From contig NC_035447.2 of NCBI RefSeq assembly GCF_002127325.2, forward strand, positions 28,951,249-29,015,248: a DNA stretch of 64,000 nt, written 5' to 3'. This document shows, one piece after another, positions 45,601 to 55,684 of the stretch; position 1 is the first letter of the stretch, and each line of letters starts with the position of its first letter. The position numbers and the translations under genes were made by a program. Source of the stretch: Helianthus annuus (taxonomy: Eukaryota; Streptophyta; Magnoliopsida; Asterales; Asteraceae). The notes under the pieces were generated by a model. The model was not told where the DNA came from and ran no database searches. It saw nothing but the letters and a program-made list of their open reading frames with translations.

Positions 45601-47496
45601 TTAAGGTCAGGCAAGAGTAAACCAACATCGGAAAATCATTTTTGTAAATATCTTTGTGTGTTTTAAATTTGTCTTAGTTTATTGATTTTAGGGGGAGTAA
45701 ATCCAAAAATCTGAAAATCCAAAAACATCGAAAAATTTCAAAAACACAAAAACAATAGAAAAACAAAAATGAGTTTCCTGGCGAGCAAAAGAGAAAATGA
45801 TAGTACATCAGTGGTCTATCCAAACCTCTTTAAACCTTAAATGAAAAACGATAAACAGCTCTATATAAGATGTATCGGTAGGCTCACAATCATTTTAAAG
45901 TGTGCAGGGTGATATAAATCTTAAATCGACTGAAGACCAGGTGGGAACCATTCATTGGCATATGGTCTTAGTACCGAAATTTCGTTTGATAGATTGCCGA
46001 GGTTCTGAGATATTCGGTCTTTATGCTGCTTATCATCTGGGTATCATGGTTGTATCTTTTACCAAAAAAAAAAAAAAAATTAACGGGGACGCAAGTCTAG
46101 ATCTTCCATGATACTATACATACGTGTACATAATACATACTGCATTCGACCTCAATAAGTGATAAACAATCACATGTCCAAAACAAATAAGTGATAAAAT
46201 ATCACATTTATCCGGGTGTCAAGTTCGTCTCTCTGCTGTACGAAAGTACTGATCTGTTCAAGGACTTGCACCTGTGCCCTCATGCATATGAAAATCAAGT
46301 TCCTCATCAATAAGTGATTATATCACATAGGGCTTGTTTTCAATTCAAAATAAGTGAGTATCTCACAGCTTATACGGTCAAACAGATGATAATCGGTATA
46401 CTCACCGGTAAGATGAACTCTCGTGCATACCTTGATACGGGAATTTGTCGTGATGTGGATGAACACCGGTCGGTAAGTATAAATCATACCTTAACGTATC
46501 CCCTCGCCATGATTACATCTGATAAGTTGAGCTTAAGTGGACAACAATACCGATAATTGTTATAGGATGCTTATCTTAATGTTAACTAATTGAACAACAA
46601 GAGTGTTTTGGCATGACCGTACACTGATATGATTCTCTTACCCTCGAAACTCAAAAAAAAAGATTGTCTGTATATATTTATTTACTGCTTAACTTTTATT
46701 GTTTTCTTTTAAACAGTTTCGTCGTTTGGTGCATATCAGCACGACATTAGCGGTGATGTCGTTTGATAACACTCAAAGGATATTAAAATTGTTGCCTTTT
46801 AATCTATTCAAAAATACCAAAAAGATTTTATGTGTGTTTTAATATAAACTTTATAAAAGCCAAAAAGATTTTATTTCTACTTTATTTTCAATCGTACGAT
46901 GTTGGAGCTCAAGTCTTCGTTACCTGAAATCTGAACGAAAACCGAATTGACTAAATCTTCATAAACGGTCGAAATTTGCATGTTTTGAAAGTTAAAGACT
47001 AAAATTGACAAATTTATTAAACTTTCAAACTGTCGGACGGTGTTTGATTGTGACATGGTCATTCGTGTGTCATTTGGTTATACTAACTACTCCAAGCAGT
47101 TGTTCTCATTACGCGTTTAGATTTCTTGCATGTGCAGATTCTAAAGGCTAGGAGAACATGGTCGATGACAAGCTTTGGAATGAAGACACGACGTGAAGGC
47201 GCTCAAAAGATGAAGATGATCGAGTAGCCGCTGGCCATCATCAACACCACAAGGATCTCACTTCATAAAGAACAAGTCATTCACGAGCATAACCCGAGGG
47301 GGAGCGTATGTTAAGGGGGAGTTTGTCAACACACTTCCTAGATGATATGGGTAGTTTGTTGATACACTCTCTGCTTTCAAAACGTGAGACTTTGAATATC
47401 CTCCGACATTGAAGACTTGAAAGGACATCAGAGTTTGAGAACTCGAAGACCAAAGACCATCGAAGTTCGAGACAAAGCTACAGCCAAGGGGGAGTT
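45600..47496 (+). other. 3' non-coding region of the inner element
   Basis: It is collinear with 48960-50856. Hairpin motifs GTGAT/ATCAC lie at 46159-46173, 46191-46205 and 46314-46326, and GTGAG/CTCAC at 46354-46366. A CTATATAAG box is near 45861, a GTAAGTAT donor-like site near 46473, a CGACAT/ATGTCG hairpin near 46740, and purine tracts before 47497. No envelope-like frame. Confidence 0.75.
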
Positions 47497-48128
47497 TGTT
47501 GGTGCACTTGTGTCTGTACTTTGTCTGTATTCGGTCTATATGTAAACGATGTCCGTGTCAGTTCTGTAAGTTGACCAAGTCAACCGTCCTCCTGGTTTGA
47601 CTTGGTAAACAGTTAGATATATGGTTGTTCTTGTTCTGGCTCGAAGGATGATCATCGAAGGATAAGTATTGATCCTTCGATGAACTCGAAAGATGAATCT
47701 TCGATGGATGGTTCGATAGATCATCCTTCGAGGTTCATGCAGATCCTTCGAAGACTTTGTAATCGATAGATGATCCTTCGACCATCTATCGGATCCTTCG
47801 GACATGACAACCTGGGCTGGGTATATATATACCCATGCAGTGTATGTGAGAAGACAGATGCACACAGACAGAAAGATAGAGTTCTTGAGAGCATTCTGTC
47901 CGAAACACACACACACATAGTGAGAGTTTGCAAGTTAGATTTGTAAACATTGTGCTTGTAACCGGAACCTTCATACGTATTAATACAGTGGTGTTAATCG
48001 GTGAACTCTTGTGTGTTTGTTTCTCTACTTGCTTCATCCCGGTTTGCTTACTAGCTTGGATTCCGCACTCGCTAGTGGGTTTGTATAACAAGGTTTAGGT
48101 TCGTCATCCTCCTTGAAAGGGACCTACA
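47497..48128 (+). repeat. 3' LTR of the inner element
   Basis: 632 bp, preceded by the purine tract AAGGGGGAGTT and followed by the GAAAT duplication and outer-element RT code. It differs from the 5' LTR at two positions by eye. Confidence 0.95.
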
Positions 48129-48133
48129 GAAAT

Positions 48134-48980
48134 GACCTTCTTCTTGGGCCTATAAGTGCAACAAACTGAGTCTGGGATATTCATTCATCAGACTAAATAT
48201 GTTGGTGACATCTTGAGCCGGTTCCAGATGTCCGATGCAACGCCCATTGGTACCCCACTGCCACAAAATCACGGAATTACTCCAGACTTGAAGGGTGAAG
48301 CTGTTAGCCCCTCATACTATCGCGCAATGATCGGATCTCTTATGTACCTCACAGCATCAAGACCAGACATAATGTACCCAACGTGCCTGCTAGCCAGATA
48401 TCAAGTCAACCCGAAGGCCTCACATCTTGCAGCTGTAAAAAGGATTTTTCGTTATTTGAAGGGTTACCCTGACACCGGTCTATGGTACCCTAGGGATAAT
48501 AACTTTGACTTGATCGCATTCAGTGATTCTGATCATGGCGGATGCAAAATCGACGGCAAATCCACAACGGCTGGATGTCAGTTTTTAGGAAATCGCCTAG
48601 TCACATGGCAGTGCAAGAAGCAGACGTGCGTCGCTACATCAACATGCGAAGCTGAATACATTGCTGCCTCAAGTTGTTGCTCCCAAGTTCTGTGGATCCA
48701 ACAACAATTGCGGGACTACGGTTTTGAATTCCTAACTACTCCTATTTACGTTGATAATTCTGCTGCATTACAGATCACTAGAAATCCTGTGCAGCACTCA
48801 AAGACCAAACACATCGAAATTAAATATCACTTCATACGTGATTGCTTTGAGAAAAGGCTAATCGATGTTGTTAAGGTCCACACCGATGACCAACGTGTCG
48901 ACCTTTTTACCAAAGCTTTTGACAAATCTAGATTTGACTTTTTATTATTGGTAAACGGCGTTAAGGTCAAGCAAGAGTAA
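48134..48980 (+). pseudogene. pol of the outer element, second part: RT end and RNase H
   Basis: Codons continue from 40570 across the nested insertion. A TAA at 48153-48155 stands where the intact copy has Gln (C-to-T). Then RNase H of the Ty1 type: [44 protein letters not shown], and the tail [17 protein letters not shown] ending VKVKQE at 48980. Apart from the stop it is complete. Confidence 0.92.
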
Positions 48981-50856
48981 ACCAACATCGGAAAATCATT
49001 TTTGTAAATATCTTTGTGTTTTAAATTTGTCTTAGTTTATTGATTTTAGGGGGAGTAAATCCAAAAAAAAAATTGAAAATCCAAAAACATCAAAAAATTT
49101 CCAAAACACAAAAACAATAGAAAAACAAAAATGAGTTTCCTGGCGAGCAAAAGAGAAAATGATAGTACATCAGTGGTCTATCCAAACCTCTTTAAACCTT
49201 AAATGAAAAACGATAAGCAGCTCTATATAAGATGTATCGGTAGGCTCACAATCATTTTAAAGTGTGCAGGGTGATATAAACTTAAATCGACTGAAGACCA
49301 GGTGGGAACCATTCATTGGCATATGGTCTTAGTACCGAAATTTCGTTTGATAGATTGTCGAGGTTCTAAGATATTCGGTCTTTATGCTGCTTATCATCTG
49401 GGTATCATGGTTGTATCTTTTACCGAAAAATAACGGGGACGCAAGTCTAGATCTTCCATGATACTATACATACGTGTATATATTACATATTGCATACGAC
49501 CTCAATAAGTGATAAACAATCACATGTCCATATCAAATAAGTGATAAAATATCACATTTATCCGGGAGTCAAGTTCGTCTCTCTGCTGTACGGAAGTACT
49601 GACCTGTTCACGGACTTGCTCCTGTGCCCTCATGCATATGAAAATCAAGTTCCTCATTAATAAGTGATTATATCACATAGGGCTTGTTTTCAAATCAAAA
49701 TAAGTGAGAATCTCACATCATATACGGTCAAACAGATGATAATCGGTATACTCACCGGTAAGATGAATTCTCGTGCATACCTTGATACGGGAATGTGTCG
49801 TGATGTGGATGAACACCGGTCGGTAAGTATAAATCATACCTTAACGTATCCCCTCGCCATGATTACATCTGATAAGTTGAGCTTAAGTGGACAACAATAC
49901 CGATAATTGTTATAGGATGCTTATCTTAATGTTAACTAACTTAACAACAAGAGTGTTTTGGCATGACCGTACACTGATATGATTCTCTTACCCTCGAAAC
50001 TCGCAAAAAGAATGTCTGTATATATTTATTTACTGCTTAACTTTTATTGTCTTATTTTAAACAGTTTCGTCGTTTGGTGCATATCAGCACGACATTAGCG
50101 GTGATGTCGTTTGATAACACTCAAAGGATATTAAAATTGTTGTCTTTTAATTTACTCAAAAATACCAAAAAGATTTTAGGTGTGTTCTAATATAAACTTT
50201 ATAAAAGCCAAAAAGACTTTATTTCTACTTTACTTTCGATCGTACGATGTTGGAGCTCGAGTCTTCGTTACCTGAAACCTGAACGAAAACCGAATTGACT
50301 AAATCTTCATAAACGGTCGAAATTTGCAAGTTTTGAAAGTTAAAAATTAAAACTGACAAATTTAATAAACTTTCAAACTGTCGGACGGTGTTTGATTGTG
50401 ACATGGTCATTCGTGTGTCATTTGTTTGTACTAACTATTCCAAGCAGTTGTTCTCATTACGCGTTTAGATTTCTTGCATGTGCAGATTCTAAAGGCTGGG
50501 AGAACATGGTCAATGACAAGCTTTGGAATGAAGACACGACGTGAAGGCACTCAAAAGATGAAGTTGATCGAGTTGCCGCTGACCATCATCAAAATCACAA
50601 GGATCTCAAGCATTGAAGATCAAGTCTTTCACAAGCATAACTCAAGAGGGAGCTTATGTTAAGGGGGAGTTTGTCAACACACTTCCTACATGATACGGGT
50701 AGTTTGTTGATACACTCTCTGCTTTCAAGACGTGAAGACTTTGAAGATCCTCCGACATCGAAGACTTAAAAGGACATCAGAGTCTTGAAGACACGAAGAT
50801 CAAAGATGATCAAGATCGAGACAAGATCGAGACAAAGCTACAGCCAAGGGGGAGTT
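48981..50856 (+). other. 3' non-coding region of the outer element
   Basis: No frame above 80 codons. It holds purine tracts GGGGGAG at about 49048, 50662 and 50848, a TATATAA box at 49224-49230, and four hairpins: 49509-49523, 49541-49555, 49664-49676 (GTGAT/ATCAC stems) and 49704-49716 (GTGAG/CTCAC stem). There is also a donor-like CGGTAAGTAT at 49821-49830, a CGACAT/ATGTCG hairpin near 50090, and an acceptor-like TTTCTTGCATGTGCAG ending at 50485. SIRE1 of soybean has an envelope-like frame here; this copy does not. Confidence 0.75.
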
Positions 50857-51548
50857 TGTTGGTGCACTTGTGTCTGTACTTTGTCTATATTTGGTCACGA
50901 TGTAAAACGATGTCCTTGTTAGTCATGTAAGTTTGACCAAGTCAACCATCCTCCTGGTTTGACTTGGCCAAACAGTTAGCTTATGAATGTGAATTGTCTG
51001 GCTCGAAGGATGTCTCATCGAAGGATAGTTTAGATCCTTCGATGAGCTCGAAAGTTGAACCTTCGATGGATAGACCTCGATAGATCATCCTTCGAGGTCA
51101 CTGTGAATCCTTCGATAGAAGTCTGATCGAAAGATGGTCTTTCGATCAGTATTCCTGATCCTTCGACAGGGTTAACATCGATAGATGATCCTTCGAGACA
51201 TCTATCGGATCCTTCGGACAGACCTGCTGTGTATGGGTATAAATACCCATGCAGTGTGTTCATTTCACAAGACTTCGAGAGACAGAGAGATAGACATTTG
51301 GAAACACTTGAGAGACACTTCTGTCAAGAACACACACATTAGAGAGTTTGCAATACTGATTTGTAAACCTTGTGCTTGTAACCGGAACCTTTCATTTGCA
51401 TTAATACAAGTGGTGTTAATCGGTGAACCTTGTGTGTCTTGTGTTTACTTGTCTCAACTCGGTTGCACTCTAGCTTGGATTCCGCACTTGCTAGTGTGTT
51501 AATATAACAAGGTTAAGGTTTAACCTCATCCTCCACGAGGGACCTACA
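50857..51548 (+). repeat. 3' LTR of the outer element
   Basis: 692 bp; same ends and words as 32739-33432; TATA palindrome at 51234-51249. Followed by the AATGT duplication and host sequence that continues the inverted-arm homology. Confidence 0.95.
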
Positions 51549-53156
51549 AATGTGAAAATCAATTGAGGTGTGCATATGGAATAAGATTCTTATAAAGATA
51601 AAGAAAAACAAGTCTGTAAGCATTTGCTGACGTGGATTCGGCTATTACAACTTTATTTAAGGCATTTATGACGGTCAAGACCACCAATGTATGACACTAA
51701 TTCTAGGTTGAAATCTTTGACCTCCAATCCTATGGCCTGGGAAGGATTTGTTAAACCAAAACTGGAGACCATGGCACAAGCTTAAGATCGTCTTCTTCCA
51801 ATAGGGTTTATCAAATATTGCATATCATTAAGGCAAAATGAGGCACGAACAAAATCAAGTTACACTTGACTACCATAGGAAGTTACTCGAAGATTTAAGG
51901 GCGAGATCATTCCAATCAAACTAAGATGTTGACTTGAAAACTAAGACGAAAAAAAATTCTTACAACTTCTATTGATGATGGGATCCGCCCAGGAACAAGT
52001 TTAGTAGATCCTGCAAAGTTAAAGATGGTATTTAAGAAACATGGGTCAATCATTATTGGTACATCCAGCAGGTGAGTGATGGTGTTGGACATGTCTTCCT
52101 GATGAATAAAGTGTTGCCATCCAGAAGGGATTACCATTCTTGGTGTACTCAGGATTATTCCTATCACACCCCACTTTTCGAGGGGATTAATGTTACTGAT
52201 GAATATAATCTTAAGAGAAGAAAAAACTTCTATCATTTCAACATATGTATCATAGGTCTTCTCACAGTACAATACAAAGTTTAATGGTAATTTTATAGAA
52301 ATAAATCTTCACGTCAACATAAGTCTTTAGACCTTGATCTTTCTTTCCCGGCATCTTCCTTCAACGACCATCTGAGATACATGTTTAGAAAACACATGTC
52401 AATTTTCATTGGTGTGTCCAGTAACATACAATTTCATCAAATCATTTCAAAACATATCTAAACTTTCTGGTTTAAGACGAAAATAATTATTTCAAAGTTT
52501 ATGGTATATGTGAAACCAACTAGTAATTCTTCTCTTACATTCTATTATATAACTGAATAGCCTTTTCGCATGTGATAGTTACAGAAATTGATGGCTAATA
52601 AATAATAATAGCTACATAAGTTCATTAACTTTTCAAGTAATAATGCTATACATCTATAGCTTATAACAAGATATATATTTACTTGTTGTGTGGATCTTCA
52701 AACTTTGTGATATACACTCATCAATGTCAGCCCAGAGAACTAAACGGCCTAGCCAATTGCCTAATTAATGATCAGATAATCAAAATAATATTCAGCGGAT
52801 ATGAGATAATGCAACGGAATTATGTGAAAGGAAATATTCAAAATCTATGTGAAACGAAAACAGATATCATTAAGTTCTTGTAAAAGAAATCATAAGCTGA
52901 CTTGAAAAATAATTTAAAGTACCACATAAATATTCAAAATCTATGTGAAACGAAAACAGATACAATTAAGTTTACATAGGATATAAAATCTTAGTTTTAA
53001 TGAAAATATGAAAAGTTTAGTTTACTGTAAACTACGAAAGAGTGTGAAAAGTTGACAAAAGAAATCCCCCATGTTAGGTGGAGATCAAGTTAACTTAAAT
53101 TTATATCAAATTCTGTTAAAAAACTAGCATTTCCAAATAGATGGTGCAATCTAGGA
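51549..53156 (-). repeat. Inverted duplication, arm 2: 3' end and downstream region of a second F-box copy
   Basis: The reverse complement follows the order of arm 1 from the region downstream of the F-box gene back into its terminal intron. At 52371 an acceptor-like CTCAG precedes an exon that differs from copy 1: it stays open for about 19 codons instead of two. Continuing right, 53060-53156 match intron bases 29690-29790. The main F-box exon of this copy must lie beyond 64000, because the SIRE-like element at 53157 sits in its intron. Confidence 0.75.
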
Positions 53157-53793
53157 TGTAGGTCCCTTTTCTCGGAGGATCGAGAACAAACCTAAACCTT
53201 GTTATACAAACTCACTAGCGAGTGCGGAATCCAAGCTAGCGAGCAAACCGGGATGATGCAAGAACAAACACAAGAACACACAAGATTCAACGATTAACAC
53301 CACTTGTATTAATGCGTAGAAAGTTTCCGGTTACAAGCACAATGTTTACAATCAGTTTGCAAACTCTCAAAGTGTGTGTGTGTGTGTTTTCAGCAGAGTA
53401 TCCTCTCTGTCTCTCGGATGTTCTCTCTCTTGGTGTCATGCTGAAATACAACACACTTCATGGGTATATATACCCATACACAGCAGGTCTTGGTCGAAGG
53501 ATCCGATAGATGATCCGAAGGATCATCTATCGATGACAACATGTTCGAATGATCAGCAATGACCTCGAAGGATGATCCTTCGAGGTCCAACAATTCGAAG
53601 CATATCTTTCGATCACCTCGAAGGATCAAACGTATCCTTCGAGGCTATCCTTCGATTCAGACAAGCATATTACAAACAGATTGACCAAGTCTAACTAGGA
53701 GGATAGTTGACTTGGTCAACTTACAGACCAACTTTGGACATCGTTTATATACAGACCGAATACAGACAAAGTACAGACACAAGTGCACCAACA
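53157..53793 (-). repeat. 3' LTR of the minus-strand SIRE-like element
   Basis: 637 bp; on minus TGTTGGTGCACTTG to GGGACCTACA. The TATA box is in the perfect palindrome TGGGTATATATACCCA (53461-53476). TCGAAGGAT words lie at 53494-53655. A (GT)8 microsatellite is at about 53372-53387. Confidence 0.95.
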
Positions 53794-55684
53794 AACTCCC
53801 CCTTGGCTGTAGCTTTGTCTTTATCTTCTATAGTTGTAGACTCGTCTCGAACTTCGACGGTCTTTGGTCTTCGAGTTACCCAAAACTCTGATGTCCTTTC
53901 AAGTCTTCAATGTCGGAGGATCTTCAAAGTCTTCACGTCTTGAAAGCAGAGAGTGTATCAACAAACTACCCGTATCATGTAGGAAGAGTGTTGACAAACT
54001 CCCCCTTAACATAAGCTCCCCCTTGAGTTATGCTCGTGAATGACTTGATCTTTATGAAGTGAGATCCTTGTGGTGTTGATGATGGCCAGTGGCAACTCGA
54101 TCATCTTCATCTTTTGATCGCCTTCCCGTCGTGTCTTCATTCCAAGGCTTGTCATCGACCATGTTCTCCTAGCCTTTAGAATCTGCACATGCAAGAAATC
54201 TAAACGCGTAATGAGAACAACTGCTTGGAATATAGTATAAACAAATGACACACGAATGACCATGTCACAATCAAACACCGTCCGACAGTTTGAAATTTTA
54301 GTAAATTTGTCAATTTTTAGCCCTTAACTTTCAAACATGCAAATTTTGACCGTTTATGAAGATTTAGTCAGTTCGGTTTTCAGTCAGGTTTCAGGTAACG
54401 AAGACTCGAGCTCCAACATCGTACGATCGAAAATAAAGTAGAAAGAAAATCTTTTTGGCTTTTATAAAGTTTATATTAAAACACGCCTAAAATCTTTTTG
54501 GTATTTTTGAAATTAAAAGACAACAATTTAAAATCCTTTGAGTGTTATCAAACGACATCACCGCTAATGTCGTGCTGATATGCACCAAACGACGAAACTG
54601 TTTAAAAGAAAAACAATAAAAGTTAAGCAGTAAATAAATATATACAGACATTCTTTTTGCGAGTTTCGAGGGTAAGAGAATCATATCAGTGTACGGTCAT
54701 GCCAAAACACTCTTGTTGTTCAGTTAGTTATTATTAAGATAAGCATCCTATAACAATTATCGGTATTGTTGTCCACTTAAGCTCAACTTATCAGATGTAA
54801 TCATGGCGAGGGGATACGTTAAGGTATGATTTATACTTACCGACCGGTGTTCATCCACATCACGACACATTCCCGTATCAAGGTATGCACGAGAGTTCAT
54901 CTTACCGGTGAGTATACCGATTATCATCTGTTTGACCGTATAAAATGTGAGATACTCACTTATTTTGATTTGAAAACAAGCCCGATGTGATATAATCACT
55001 TATTGATGAGGAACTTGATTTTCGTATGCATGAGGGCACAGGTGCAAGTCCGTGAACAGGTCAGTACTTCCGTACAGCAGAGAGACGAACTTGACACCCG
55101 GATAAATGTGATATTTTTATCACTTATTTGTTTTGGACATGTGATTGTTTATCACTTATTGAGGTCGAATGCAGTATGCAATATGTACACGTATGTATAG
55201 TATCATGGAGGATCTAGACTTGCGTCCCCGTTATTTTTCGGTAAAAGATACAACCATGATACCCAGATGATAAGCAGCATAAAGACCGAATATCTCAGAA
55301 CCTCGGCAATCTATCAAACGAAATTTCGGTACTAAGACCATATGCCAATGAGTGGTTCCCACCTGGTCTTCAGTCGATTAAGATTTATATCACCCTGCAC
55401 ACTTTAAAATGATTGTGAGCCTACCGATACATCTTATATAGAGCTGCTTATCGTTTTTCATTTAAGGTTTAAAGAGGTTTGGATAGACCACTGATGTACT
55501 ATCATTTTCTCTTTTGCTCGCCAGGAAACTCATTTTTGTTTTTCTATTGTTTTTGTGTTTTTGAAATTTTTCGATGTTTTTGGATTTTCCGATTTTTGGA
55601 TTTACTCCCCCTAAAATCAATAAACTAAGAGAAATTTAAAAACACACAAAGATATTTACAAAAAAATGATTTTCTGATGTTGGT
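53794..55684 (-). other. 3' non-coding region of the minus-strand SIRE-like element
   Basis: The purine tract (minus AAGGGGGAGTT) abuts the LTR at 53794; further tracts lie near 53998 and 55607. Hairpins: 54947-54959 (GTGAG/CTCAC), 54987-54999, 55108-55123 and 55141-55155 (GTGAT/ATCAC). The same TATATAAG box, GTAAGTAT site and CGACAT/ATGTCG hairpin occur as in the other copies. No envelope-like frame. Confidence 0.75.

Larger units (their letters stand above)
40571..48128 (+). mobile_element. SIRE-like element ('inner'), pol-less, nested in the outer element's RT
   Basis: Two 632-bp LTRs (40571-41202, 47497-48128) that differ, by eye, at two positions, and the target duplication GAAAT (40566-40570, 48129-48133), define a 7558-bp insertion. 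It has primer site, leader, a long open gag, a short pol remnant without integrase or reverse transcriptase core, and a 3' region. It cannot make its own enzymes, so it must have been moved by another element's. Confidence 0.95.
32739..51548 (+). mobile_element. SIRE/Maximus-like Ty1/copia element ('outer'), with a second element nested in its RT
   Basis: LTRs at 32739-33432 and 50857-51548 and a perfect target duplication AATGT (32734-32738, 51549-51553) define it. Without the nested insert it is about 11.2 kb: LTR, primer site, about 0.8-kb leader, gag, pol in copia order (PR-INT-RT-RH), 1.9-kb 3' region, purine tract, LTR. By eye the LTRs differ by four substitutions and one 2-bp indel. 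Gag has two stops and pol one. Confidence 0.95.

Noticed and set aside
48981..50856. Envelope-like gene expected in SIRE elements
   Set aside because: No frame above 80 codons and no membrane segments in any of the four 3' regions.
51916..52272. Minus-strand 118-codon frame
   Set aside because: It lies in the region homologous to the non-coding downstream part of the F-box gene. Arm 1 has no matching open frame, so coding is unlikely.
53372..53387. GT microsatellite as a separate feature of interest
   Set aside because: Identical in both LTRs of one element, ordinary (GT)8 run.
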